Assembly: GCF_003573695.1 (NCBI RefSeq)
Contig: NC_039368.1
Location: 8,207,860 to 8,271,859, forward strand
Direction: 5' to 3'
DNA from: Papaver somniferum
Taxonomy: Eukaryota > Streptophyta > Magnoliopsida > Ranunculales > Papaveraceae
DNA length: 64,000 nt
Positions within the stretch are counted from its first letter, which is position 1. Every line of letters begins with the position of its first letter. The position numbers and the translations under genes are program-made. Positions 10,301 to 22,062 of this stretch are shown here, piece by piece. Below the pieces are notes generated by a model that was given only the letters and a program-made list of their open reading frames with translations, was not told the origin of the DNA and did not search any database.

Positions 10301-11295
10301 ACGTGTGATCTTAACTATGGCTTGTGGGTCTTCCTCATGGCACACAACTGTGTGTTTAGGATCTCCTCTACTAGTTTGAATATAGGCTCATCTTGCGGTA
10401 ATTATCGACTTTAAGATAGCAGGGTTCAAGTTAAAATGGTGCTATCTATAAGGTCTCACTGTCTTGGCTATTTGAGGAATCTTTCTGCAGAGGGTCCATG
10501 ATAGTTTATACATGTGCTTTGATATTTACACAAATGCATCATGGAAATCTACACGGCATGATAAAACAAATCCACAAAAATGGAAACTCATAGATAAAAC
10601 TTCTTTACTTTAGCTTTGCTTTAGTTAGGAAAGATGTTTGAAATTTCCTTTCAAGTGAAAAAGATAATGTTAAATTCTGACCAAAAGAGGGACACAGGTG
10701 ATCTCTGGTGTCAGTCACGGCACACAACTGTGTGTTTAGGATCTCCTGTATTAGTTTGAGCGTAGGGCGTAGGCTCATTTCGCGCCTTGCGGTAATTCAT
10801 TAAAGTTAACAAGGTTCAAGTGAAAATGGTGTTACGTTTATGGTCAAAAGTAGTCTGTTTGTCAAAAATCGTATCATTGTTACAATATCTCATAATCCTG
10901 TTATCATTTCCCATCCCACCGCCTGAGCTTTCGCCTGCTTTAGACTACTTTATCAGGGCAGTTAGTTTTAATGCTTGGGAGTCATTTACATTCTCTAAGG
11001 GAAGAATGAGTTTAAATGTTCAGTCCTCTCAACTAATTTAGAATTTATGATGATTTCTGAAAGTACGAGAATGATTACATATGAAACACATAGACCTTTT
11101 TATATCTTGTATTTCTCTGGATCCTTGTGTATTTGCTTGGTGTTTACCAACCAGATTATGTCAATTTGATGTGTTTTGTTTCTACTCACAGAAACCAATC
11201 AACATGATGAATGCTGCTATGTCCCTTATGTTCAGTATATCACTCCTAAGTCACTGAACTCCACTGACAAGGCTGATAAAACCGCATCCCAGTGA
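7328..11295 (+). pseudogene. Decayed multi-exon plant gene, unit copy 1
   Basis: Several exon-like blocks lie in one orientation. They are: 7328-7433 (MSKKIQQ start, stops near 7434); 7473-7656, which shifts into 7654-7947 (KEE-rich, SVKEEVCLVHS); a frame shift into 7922-8053 (GISSENITQQVEKSSWRKF); and another shift to 8046-8191, ending SSSEKLPQFK at a GTATGT donor. Then come 8485-8518 (acceptor TTACAG, donor GTATTA), about 8560-8726 with [12 protein letters not shown] and [14 protein letters not shown] segments, and 11192-11295 (acceptor CTCACAG) ending YVPYVQYITPKSLNS and TGA. At least three frameshifts make it non-functional as read. I do not recognise the family. Joining the first blocks to the 11192 exon is inference from orientation and splice sites, and more than one gene may be involved. 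Confidence 0.4.
10336..10835 (+). repeat. Pair of about 110-bp direct repeats inside the unit
   Basis: The block at about 10338-10447 (GGCACACAACTGTGTGTTTA through TTGCGGTAATT to GGTTCAAGT) recurs in diverged form at about 10718-10835. The spacing is roughly 380 bp. The pair is also present in unit copies 2 and 3 (about 17710-18207 and 25080-25575), so it predates the triplication. No coding frame is kept across it. Confidence 0.75.
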
Positions 11296-11717
11296 ATGTG
11301 AAGAAGATATTTTATTTATGTTTCAATTGTACAGCATTAAAAACCATTGATGCTAGTAGATGTTGATGAACTCATACCTGTAGATACATGTACTCCTTTT
11401 GTGATATTTCAAATTGGTTGGCCTGAATTTGGTAATGGTAATACCCACAAACATTTCACTCTGAAAATGACTCTCATTTACATGGATAAACAGAGACAAT
11501 TAACAAAAGTAGTACTATTATATTTCATTGATTGTTCATTTGTCAGTGGTTCCTACAAAATTCTCCATTAAAAACATAAAATTCAATTATCCCCGAACTT
11601 AAGCCCCCGTATCAAACTTAAACCCTAATAAAACCTAAATCCAAAACAACAAAATCCTTGATATATATCTGCATCTGCAACCCTAATCGCAAAAGGAAAA
11701 CCATAATCCAGAGCCTA

Positions 11718-12144
11718 TCACTGTTGAGGAGGAGGAGGAGGAGGAGGAGGAGGTGGTGGATTATTTGACGACGTGACATAATTAGGTTCCCAATTGAGAC
11801 AACCACAGAAACTCCGAACAAACCAACAAAAATTTTGACCCATGTCGATCCTTCTCTTCCAATTTGCAATCCTTCTCTACCGATGCTTAATCCTTCATCA
11901 ATTTGACCAATTACTTTATCAACTCTTTTGACAACCCCATGAAAAGGGTTGAAACGCAAACCACCAACAATCTTACAGCACTTCCAGACAAAATTCTGCT
12001 TCTTCACTGCTAATACGGATTATGATGGTGATACTTCTCTCTTCTCAATGACATCAATTCTTTCAGACTCATCCTCTGATCAGAAGCGGTGCGATTATTC
12101 TGCAAAAGGTTTCCGATGGCTGTTCCGATGTTGATTTTCTCCAT
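11718..12144 (-). pseudogene. Small single-TM, polyproline-tailed protein gene, unit copy 1 (most damaged)
   Basis: The minus-strand ATG at 12144-12142 opens MEKINIGTAIGNLLQNN. In this copy one T is missing from the T run near 12058 (shifting the frame early), and one A is missing near 11761 just before the polyproline tail. The central part is intact: a KKQNFVWKC segment, GLRFNPFHGVV, two IGREG repeats and one hydrophobic helix (WVKIFVGLFGVSVVVSIG). An in-frame TAA between the N-terminal and central parts is shared by all copies. Features suggest a small membrane protein; the family is not recognised. Confidence 0.45.
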
Positions 12145-12694
12145 TTGTTTCTTTTTCTACAAAATAATTGGTGCGGAAAAATAGTAATTACAAGCTGTCC
12201 CTCTTTATACGTCATTGGTAAAATTCCTACGTCAAAACAGTTTGTCACGGATCGATGATTTTATCCTTCAGTTTTGACCATTGATTAAAGAAAACGTGAG
12301 AACCCCACCGTTAATTTTTTGATAAAAAGCACAAATTGTTTTCTTTCATTCCGATTATTGAATCCATTCACACTATCCGTTGGATCAAGGGGAGCTATTC
12401 AGTGTCTCGTGTTGCTTAGTTGTTATTTGGCTTACTTGTAGTGGATTTATTTTAAACCACTCATCCAGGGTATGGTAATTATCATTGTCCGTTTGATTTT
12501 AACCACTAACTTTTTATTTCTTCCCCTATTAGTAGTTGTTGCTTTTGTAAGTGGGCACTCTCTACATCTTCGGCTCTCCTTGGACCTATAATCCTGAGAG
12601 CGGTGTTAACAAATAATTTATTTATCTTGTCGTTGTTTACATCATGTGTAATATCGTCACATATTGTGTCAATTTACTATCCCGGTTGGATGTC
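12145..12694. other. Upstream region of the minus-strand small gene; unit right end
   Basis: No gene seen. The region lies 5' of the minus-strand gene and would hold its promoter. It ends at the recombination junction GGTTGGATGTC. Copies are at 19519-20065 and 26888-27437. They differ by single-base changes near 12469, 19839 and 27208. Confidence 0.4.
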
Positions 12695-13468
12695 AATTTG
12701 ACCGTGAAGATGAACCAACTTCAAGAACAACATGCCCAGTTAAAAGAGTCTCATGATTCCCTTATGAAAGAGAAGGCTTCTCTCTCTTTGGATGAGAAGA
12801 AAATTCGGTCTCTCCTTAAAGGTTTGGCTGGTGATGATTTTGATAAGGATATGGAAAATATGAAGAATAGTGGTTTTGCGTTATCTCAATATCTCATTTC
12901 GCAAAGGGAAGGTAGTCACATGGAGATGACTTCCTCAAATTACTTGTATTTTTTTATTATCATTTAAATATTTGCTTTACGAAAACTTCGCTCTTGCAGA
13001 ATCTGAGAAGCTGCATCAATATACCATCTCTCAGTTGAGATCCGATCTGGCTAAGGCTCGTAAAGAACGTGCAAAATTTTCAAATGCTCTTACTTCTTCT
13101 CGTAATAGATCAGAGAGGAGATGCTCGTATCTTCAAAACTTCATGGAGGTTGGTACAAAAAACACTGAGAAGGTTGTCGCTCGTGATGCTCATTTAAGGC
13201 TCAAACTCTTGTGAACAAAATTCTCCTTGAGAGATCACTTCCTTTAGTAACTGTTCCACCTCTTGATATAAGCGATGACGAGCAGCTTCCTGATCCCGAC
13301 AGTGATTATGAGCATGTGAGCGATGAGGAGGAAGATCTTGAAGTTCCCCTTCAAGAAAATCAACTTGAAAAGGATGGATCTGATGAAGGTTTTTCCAAAG
13401 ATCCTAACAGCGAGATCAACGCTGAAGCTTTTGTGGTTGATCAAGATGTGCCTTCCAATGATGCTTAG
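12695..13468 (+). pseudogene. 3' half of the coiled-coil pseudogene, unit copy 2 (5' truncated)
   Basis: Copy 2 keeps only the part from LTVKMNQLQEQH onward, because the duplication breakpoint lies inside the long coiled-coil exon. Exon boundaries, the intron (about 12911-13001) and the frameshift near 13200 before the acidic tail are identical to copy 1, so these lesions are older than the duplication. The frame runs back into unit-end sequence from an unrelated ATG at 12644, which forms an accidental fusion frame. Confidence 0.7.
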
Positions 13469-14696
13469 CTTTTCTTTTATGTTTTTGCAAATGTATTTTG
13501 GTGTGCCCGAAACATATTCCCGTTTTTATCGTTCATTTCTTGATAAGGAAGATAATATATTATTTATGTTAATTCCCATACTTTCCTCTTATTATAATCC
13601 TTGCAAGAAATGTGTGAGTAATTTTGTGCGTCTTATTTTTTTTTAATTTTTCCTGCAAAACAATGTTAGTTCTAAATTTAACTTTCTCATGAGGTCTTAT
13701 TTTGCCTTCCTAACTAAAAGTCTTATTTTGCCAAGTATATTGTTTCTGTGGGAAGAGAACACAAGAGGCCTTTACACTTTCGTGCAATGACCCATTGATC
13801 TCGCCTTATCATCTTCTTGTATTATTTCCTCTGCAGGTTTTATTGCTGCGCAAATACAACAAGCCTTAATGCTCCCATGAGTAAAAAGCCTCATGATATT
13901 TGCGTTTTTTGACACAATTCAGCTCCCTAATGGAGGGTGTCGTCCTTATATTCCCCCTGATTTCCTCTTCAAGGAGGCTTAACCCTACCAGGTTAGGGTG
14001 GGATCCTCCCATTCAGTGATGCAACAACCAGTTGTTTTCGCGGGCTCTTATCCCTCTGCTGATATGGCTTATTGGTACAAGAACACACCCTAAGTGGGGT
14101 TTCTTCAGACCGAGTGCATCATAATCAAGACTTGTCAAGAGCGGCCAGGTACGCTCCAGATGCCCCAGGCACTCTTGCCTCAACCGTGTACCTCAGCGCC
14201 TTGATCGAGTTTCTGCACTCCTTAGGAGAGACCTTATCACCTTAATCTTTCGATTTAGGTGCCTCTCCTGGATGAGATTTTATTTCACCCCAAATCTCCA
14301 TGACTCAAGCTCCAGGGTCGGTGTAGCTTTCACTTGAGCCATGCTAACTAGGTTTTTCCAATCATAACGCGCGTTAAGGTCTTATTATTGACTCTTGTTG
14401 TATGCGAACTAGGATGCACGCCACAATTGGTTACCTAGCCTCCCTAATTGGAACTTTTATTTATGATGTCTTCTATTAATGTCTTATTATAAGGTCTTAT
14501 CGTTGCCTTTTTGAGAATTGTGTTTAAGTGAGCGAAATCTTCAAATTTACTCATGTGTTTGAATGATATATCTTTGTTGAATCTTTATAAATTCGCATCT
14601 TCTGCTTCACACACTTTACTTTCAATTACACGGGATTGCTATCTGCATGTGTGCGACCATTAACCCTAACTCCAATTTAGCTTCAAATGCACAATT

Positions 14697-17600
14697 ATGT
14701 CTAAAAAAATCCAACAAACCATTATTATGGATTCTTCAAATCCGACTTTAGAAATCGAAAAAATAAAGTCTTTGATTTCAATCCTTCATCAAGCCGTGCT
14801 TTGATTAGGATAAGACAGGTGAGGTATCTCTAGGGATTGATCAAGAAGAAGAAATGGTGAAACAAGTCATTCTAAGGGTTTGCCTGTTAATTCTGCCGTC
14901 ACCGCTAATGATGAAACTTCTTCTGTAATAATGGTGGAAACGAAAAGAAAGAAGATTCTGAAAGACCCATTTCTCAGATACAAAATGTTGTCAAGAAGAA
15001 TCAAGAATTTGAAGAACTGAGTTGAAAGATTCATTCATTGCTGAAGAAAAGAAAGAGATTTCTTCTAAAGATTCAGTAAAAGAGGAGGTATGTCTAGTTC
15101 ATTCTTTAACCCCCTCCATGTCTCAATATGAAAATGTTTCATTCATTACTGAACAAAGGAAAGAAACCCAAGAAGAGATTTTTTCTAAAGAGGAGGTACG
15201 TCAGGTTAAGATGATGAATTCAGAAAGTAGTTGTAGTAGAATAGAAGATGAGGTCTTTCAAGTGAAAGATGTAATTACTGGATATGGACATGATGGGATC
15301 CATTGCTTTGGTTAGAATAAGGTCTGGAATTTCATCTGAAAACATAACGCAACAAGTGGAGAAAAGTTCCTGGAGAAAATTTACAGAAACAAACTTGAAG
15401 AGAGTAGAGAGATGTGTTGACTAAGTTTGCTGAAGCTAGAAATGCCTTTTGTCAAAAGAAATCGTATGCAAGTAAGCGAAGAAAGACAGTCAAGATATGT
15501 CTAAAGGTTTTGCGGATAGTTGTTTCTTTTCTAGCTCAGAGAAACTACCTCAATTCAAGGTATGTCTTTTGTTCTACTCTTCGATTTTTATGTATGATGT
15601 TTGAAAGTATGCTAGTAATCTGAGTAAAATCTATTATGCATGGTTACTGGATTATCGTTCTGATTTGTTAATGTTGTATACATTCTTGAATGTATGATAG
15701 ATCAATAGCTTCTTGCTCTGTTAGGTTAGAGCAGTTTGAATTTTAGTAGATATAGGTTAGATTATGAGCATTTGATGATATGCATCCAAACCGCTGCTCC
15801 TATCATGATATAATTATGTTAGCAAACTTGGGCATCACCTAATTCTACCTTACAGAACTCTAATTCCATCTCTCAACATGGAAAGGAAGGTATTAGTAAT
15901 TTAGTATGTGCCTGTGCCACTTTCATGTTACGACTCTTCATCTTGACATTGATCATATTGATGAGAGTCCTGCTACAAATAGAATAAAAACTGTAAAAGA
16001 CCATGCTTCTGTTCGATTAACGTTGGTCATATTGATGAGGGTGGTATGTATACTGGACAGTTCTCCACTTTTTCCCTTAGTGGTTCCGTTCGTGCCAGGT
16101 AATTGCTCGCTGATTGTTGTGCTGTTAGTACTAATTGAATTTCTTTTTATTAGACTTTGATGAGCTAGTTATGGTGAATATCTATACAGCTTTAAACAGC
16201 CATGGGCTTATTTTGACTACCACTCGGAAACATTTGCTAAATTAGGGTGTTGTAGGTTGAAATCACATTTATGATTTATCTTTACCATGGTTAATAAGAT
16301 GGACGGTTTCGCGCAATCAACAATGTTTCGTTGTCACATTGGCTTTTTTTTTAGCATTAGAATAGTAGCACAGATTGAAACTTAGCAGGTAATAGACTTA
16401 AGACTGCCACTATCTACTAATGCACAATAAGGAATGAGTATCTTGCAAGCTAAAGACCAGGATGTCAATAACTTTTAGTTCAATTGGGATGGTTGACCAG
16501 AAAAGAATTTTGTATTTTCTGTGAAAGCTTTACTACTTGTTGGAACTATTAAACCTTTATTTTTGGAAAGGCATAACCCGCTAATTGTTGAGTTTCTATA
16601 TGGACAATAAACACTACAACTACAAACAGGATAAATTAGGAAAACTTTACCAAAAAAACCGTGCTTGGCAAACGGTCTGATGACCTGTATGGTTGGTGAC
16701 TCGCCTTCAGGGCAAGTCCTATGGAAATCTGGGCTATGCAAAACAAAAAAAAATTGTTTGTTTGTTTGTTTTGATTAGAAAACATGTCACAAAGCTCAAT
16801 TTGTGGTGTTCAGTGGATCCAATCAAACGGCGACCAAGTAGTCATCCATCAAATGCACATATCTGTGTTTGATGAGGCTTAAAAACTGTAGTCTCATTAG
16901 TAGTCCCTCAAAGCTTTTAATTTTTTTTTGATTTTTTTCTGTTGTAGTGTGTGAATTCAGCTCTATTTTTCATGAAGTCTGAAGGAGTAGAAACTCCTTG
17001 AGCATGTGGTTCTAGTAGAGGCTTCTGTAGGCAATGATGGTCACTACCATGCATCAACCATGAACTTAGGGAGAAAAATAGCTAATGTTTTTTTAGTTGA
17101 TTTGCTTGTTGTTGCTGCTGTTGACTTGTTTGTTTGGCTAGGAAAGTCTGTGCACTGGAATTCCTAGTATGTCATAAACTCAAAAGTCATCATAATGTTA
17201 CTTGTTTGTCGAACAGTTTGTCATTTGATGGATTCAGTAAGGCTATTTTGTAGTCTCTACGGCTGAATTGCATACGTGATTTAGGTTGTCAATTTATATA
17301 CTTTTTGCCAGACCTGAATCCTGCCATTACCTTTAACGTTGGCTAATACTGATAGGTGGGATAGGACGCTTGATCGCAAATAAGTTGGCAACTGAAAATT
17401 CATTTAAGCTACTAAGAGTTAATATGATATCTGGGTTCTGTGTCAAAGTAATGCATGATATCTGAGGATACTGTGTCAGCTCTTTAATGTCGTGTTTGTT
17501 GCCATAGTCGTCTATATTTCTTCTTTGTCCCAGTCACATCGTAACTGGATTCTGTAAAGAAAAATAGACTTGGAAACTGGCTGCTTAGTTACGCAATATA

Positions 17601-18667
17601 TGGTGCATGCTGCATATAGAACATACGTACGTGTTTTCCTTCCTGTTTAAAGGACTTTGAAGACCTGAAGCAACGTGTGATCTTAACTATGGCTTGTGGG
17701 TCTTCCTCATGGCACACAACTGTGTGTTTAGGATCTCCTCTACTAGTTTGAATATAGGCTCATCTTGCGGTAATTATCGACTTTAAGATAGCAGGGTTCA
17801 AGTTAAAATGGTGCTATCTATAAGGTCTCACTGTCTTGGCTATTTGAGGAATCTTTCTGCAGAGGGTCCATGATAGTTTATACATGTGCTTTGATATTTA
17901 CACAAATGCATCATGGAAATCTACACGGCATGATAAAACAAATCCACAAAAATGGAAACTCATAGATAAAACTTCTTTACTTTAGCTTTGCTTTAGTTAG
18001 GAAAGATGTTTGAAATTTCCTTTCAAGTGAAAAAGATAATGTTAAATTCTGACCAAAAGAGGGACACAGGTGATCTCTGGTGTCAGTCACGGCACACAAC
18101 TGTGTGTTTAGGATCTCCTGTATTAGTTTGAGCGTAGGGCGTAGGCTCATTTCGCGCCTTGCGGTAATTCATTAAAGTTAACAAGGTTCAAGTGAAAATG
18201 GTGTTACGTTTATGGTCAAAAGTAGTCTGTTTGTCAAAAATCGTATCATTGTTACAATATCTCATAATCCTGTTATCATTTCCCATCCCACCGCCTGAGC
18301 TTTCGCCTGCTTTAGACTACTTTATCAGGGCAGTTAGTTTTAATGCTTGGGAGTCATTTACATTCTCTAAGGGAAGAATGAGTTTAAATGTTCAGTCCTC
18401 TCAACTAATTTAGAATTTATGATGATTTCTGAAAGTACGAGAATGATTACATATGAAACACATAGACCTTTTTATATCTTGTATTTCTCTGGATCCTTGT
18501 GTATTTGCTTGGTGTTTACCAACCAGATTATGTCAATTTGATGTGTTTTGTTTCTACTCACAGAAACCAATCAACATGATGAATGCTGCTATGTCCCTTA
18601 TGTTCAGTATATCACTCCTAAGTCACTGAACTCCACTGACAAGGCTGATAAAACCGCATCCCAGTGA
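14697..18667 (+). pseudogene. Decayed multi-exon plant gene, unit copy 2
   Basis: Same blocks as at 7328-11295, in the same order and with the same frameshifts. Private to this copy is one A lost in the AAGAAAG run near 14945, which shifts the frame earlier than in copies 1 and 3. Copies 2 and 3 share ATTATGCATGG near 15637 and AGAATAAAAAC near 15982, where copy 1 has shorter or altered versions. The last exon ends with TGA at 18665-18667. Confidence 0.4.
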
Positions 18668-19089
18668 ATGTGAAGAAGATATTTTATTTATGTTTCAATT
18701 GTACAGCATTAAAAACCATTGATGCTAGTAGATGTTGATGAACTCATACCTGTAGATACATGTACTCCTTTTGTGATATTTCAAATTGGTTGGCCTGAAT
18801 TTGGTAATGGTAATACCCACAAACATTTCACTCTGAAAATGACTCTCATTTACATGGATAAACAGAGACAATTAACAAAAGTAGTACTATTATATTTCAT
18901 TGATTGTTCATTTGTCAGTGGTTCCTACAAAATTCTCCATTAAAAACATAAAATTCAATTATCCCCGAACTTAAGCCCCCGTATCAAACTTAAACCCTAA
19001 TAAAACCTAAATCCAAAACAACAAAATCCTTGATATATATCTGCATCTGCAACCCTAATCGCAAAAGGAAAACCATAATCCAGAGCCTA

Positions 19090-19518
19090 TCACTGTTGAG
19101 GAGGAGGAGGAGGAGGAGGAGGAGGTGGTGGATTAATTTGACGACGTGACATAATTAGGTTCCCAATTGAGACAACCACAGAAACTCCGAACAAACCAAC
19201 AAAAATTTTGACCCATGTCGATCCTTCTCTTCCAATTTGCAATCCTTCTCTACCGATGCTTAATCCTTCATCAATTTGACCAATTACTTTATCAACTCTT
19301 TTGACAACCCCATGAAAAGGGTTGAAACGCAAACCACCAACAATCTTACAGCACTTCCAGACAAAATTCTGCTTCTTCACTGCTAATACGGATTATGATG
19401 GTGATACTTCTCTCTTCTCAATGACATCAATTTCTTTCAGACTCATCCTCTGATCAGAAGCGGTGCGATTATTCTGCAAAAGGTTTCCGATGGCTGTTCC
19501 GATGTTGATTTTCTCCAT
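19090..19518 (-). pseudogene. Small single-TM, polyproline-tailed protein gene, unit copy 2
   Basis: About 142 codons from ATG 19518-19516 to TGA 19092-19090. The only lesion visible is an in-frame TAA (near 19393-19395) after REVSPSS, separating about 41 N-terminal residues from the rest. Downstream of it the frame reads SVLAVKKQNFVWKC, the IGREG repeats, one predicted membrane helix and a tail of 11 prolines followed by QQ. The polyproline comes from a GAG/GGA trinucleotide run on the plus strand, which can change length. The gene lies convergent with the plus-strand pseudogene. It could encode a short membrane protein if the TAA is a base error. Confidence 0.5.
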
Positions 19519-20065
19519 TTGTTTCTTTTTCTACAAAATAATTGGTGCGGAAAAATAGTAATTACAAGCTGTCCCTCTTTATACGTCATTGGTAAAATTC
19601 CTACGTCAAAACAGTTTGTCACGGATCGATGTTTTATCCTTCAGTTTTGACCATTGATTAAAGAAAACGTGAGAACCCCACCGTTAATTTTTTGATAAAA
19701 AGCACAAATTGTTTTCTTTCATTCCGATTATTGAATCCATTCACACTATCCGTTGGATCAAGGGGAGCTATTCAGTGTCTCGTGTTGCTTAGTTGTTATT
19801 TGGCTTACTTGTAGTGGATTTATTTTAAACCACTCATCCGGGTATGGTAATTATCATTGTCCGTTTGATTTAACCACTAACTTTTTATTTCTTCCCCTAT
19901 TAGTAGTTGTTGCTTTTGTAAGTGGGCACTCTCTACATCTTCGGCTCTCCTTGGACCTATAATCCTGAGAGCGGTGTTAACAAATAATTTATTTATCTTG
20001 TCGTTGTTTACATCATGTGTAATATCGTCACATATTGTGTCAATTTACTATCCCGGTTGGATGTC

Positions 20066-20837
20066 AATTTGACCGTGAAGATGAACCAACTTCAAGAAAC
20101 ATGCCCAGTTAAAAGAGTCTCATGATTCCCTTATGAAAGAGAAGGCTTCTCTCTCTTTGGATGAGAAGAAAATTCGGTCTCTCCTTAAAGGTTTGGCTGG
20201 TGATGATTTTGATAAGGATATGGAAAATATGAAGAATAGTGGTTTTGCGTTATCTCAATATCTCATTTCGCAAAGGGAAGGTAGTCACATGGAGATGACT
20301 TCCTCAAATTACTTGTATTTTTTTATTATCATTTAAATATTTGCTTTACGAAAACTTCGCTCTTGCAGAATCTGAGAAGCTGCATCAATATACCATCTCT
20401 CAGTTGAGATCCGATCTGGCTAAGGCTCGTAAAGAACGTGCAAAATTTTCAAATGCTCTTACTTCTTCTCGTAATAGATCAGAGAGGAGATGCTCGTATC
20501 TTCAAAACTTCATGGAGGTTGGTACAAAAAACACTGAGAAGGTTGTCGCTCGTGATGCTCATTTAAGGCTCAAACTCTTGTGAACAAAATTCTCCTTGAG
20601 AGATCACTTCCTTTAGTAACTGTTCCACCTCTTGATATAAGCGATGACGAGCAGCTTCCTGATCCCGACAGTGATTATGAGCATGTGAGCGATGAGGAGG
20701 AAGATCTTGAAGTTCCCCTTCAAGAAAATCAACTTGAAAAGGATGGATCTGATGAAGGTTTTTCCAAAGATCCTAACAGCGAGATCAACGCTGAAGCTTT
20801 TGTGGTTGATCAAGATGTGCCTTCCAATGATGCTTAG
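20066..20837 (+). pseudogene. 3' half of the coiled-coil pseudogene, unit copy 3 (extra 2-base loss)
   Basis: Same truncation and same frameshift before the acidic tail as copies 1 and 2. In addition two bases are missing near 20097 (CAAGAAACATG where the others read CAAGAACAACATG), so this copy breaks earlier in the coiled coil. Confidence 0.7.
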
Positions 20838-22062
20838 CTTTTCTTTTATGTTTTTGCAAATGTATTTTGGTGTGCCCGAAACATATTCCCGTTTTTATCG
20901 TTCATTTCTTGATAAGGAAGATAATATATTATTTATGTTAATTCCCATACTTTCCTCTTATTATAATCCTTGCAAGAAATGTGTGAGTAATTTTGTGCGT
21001 CTTATTTCTTTTTTAATTTTTCCTGCAAAACAATGTTAGTTCTAAATTTAACTTTCTCATGAGGTCTTATTTTGCCTTCCTAACTAAAAGTCTTATTTTG
21101 CCAAGTATATTGTTTCTGTGGGAAGAGAACACAAGAGGCCTTTACACTTTCGTGCAATGACCCATTGATCTCGCCTTATCATCTTCTTGTATTATTTCCT
21201 CTGCAGGTTTTATTGCTGCGCAAATACAACAAGCCTTAATGCTCCCATGAGTAAAAAGCCTCATGATATTGCGTTTTTTTGACACAATTCAGCTCCCTAA
21301 TGGAGGGTGTCGTCCTTATATTCCCCCTGATTTCCTCTTCAAGGAGGCTTAACCCTACCAGGTTAGGGTGGGATCCTCCCATTCAGTGATGCAACAACCA
21401 GTTGTTTTCGCGGGCTCTTATCCCTCTGCTGATATGGCTTATTGGTACAAGAACACACTAAGTGGGGTTTCTTCAGACCGAGTGCATCATAATCAAGACT
21501 TGTCAAGAGCGGCCAGGTACGCTCCAGATGCCCCATGCACTCTGCCTCAACCGTGTACCTCAGCGCCTTGATCGAGTTTCTGCACTCCTTAGGAGAGACC
21601 TTATCACCTTAATCTTTCGATTTAGGTGCCTCTCCTGGATGAGATTTTATTTCACCCCAAATCTCCATGACTCAAGCTCCAGGGTCGGTGTAGCTTTCAC
21701 TTGAGCCATGCTAACTAGGTTTTTCCAATCATAACGCGTAAGTTAAGGTCTTAATTGACTCTTGTTGTATGCGAACTAGGATGCACGCCACAATTGGTTA
21801 CTAGCCTCCCTAATTGGAACTTTTATTTATGATGTCTTCTATTAATGTCTTATTATAAGGTCTTATCGTTGCCTTTTTGAGAATTGTGTTTAAGTGAGCG
21901 AAATCTTCAAATTTACTCATGTGTTTGAATGATATATCTTTGTTGAATCTTTATAAATTCGCATCTTCTGCTTCACACACTTTACTTTCAATTACACGGG
22001 ATTGCTATCTGCATGTGTGCGACCATTAACCCTAACTCCAATTTAGCTTCAAATGCACAATT

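Larger units (their letters stand above)
5324..12694 (+). repeat. 7.37-kb tandem unit, copy 1
   Basis: The unit starts within the coiled-coil exon at AATTTGACCGTGAAG and ends at GGTTGGATGTC. The same start recurs at 12695 and 20066, giving a spacing of exactly 7371 both times. It contains the pseudogene 3' half, a decayed plus-strand gene and a minus-strand small gene. Copy 1 alone keeps its natural left flank (the rest of the coiled-coil gene), so it holds the ancestral left junction. Differences from the other copies are few and mostly 1-2 base indels. Confidence 0.97.
12695..20065 (+). repeat. 7.37-kb tandem unit, copy 2
   Basis: This is a direct-orientation copy of 5324-12694. The left junction reads GGATGTC then AATTTGACC: the right end of one unit is fused to an internal point of the coiled-coil exon with about one shared base. 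Copy-specific changes include a shorter T run near 13638, one A missing near 14945 and two bases missing near 19631. Confidence 0.97.

Noticed and set aside
11605..11640. Telomere-like AAACCCTAA motifs
   Set aside because: Only one or two isolated copies; common in plant leaders and not an interstitial telomere array.
16475..16741. Minus-strand 88-codon frame seen in copies 1 and 2 (also 9103-9369)
   Set aside because: No ATG-context, splice or homology support; it is changed into a different frame in copy 3 by a private indel and lies in intron-like sequence.
21368..21704. Two plus-strand frames only in unit copy 3
   Set aside because: They exist only because of small indels private to copy 3; the other copies have stops here.
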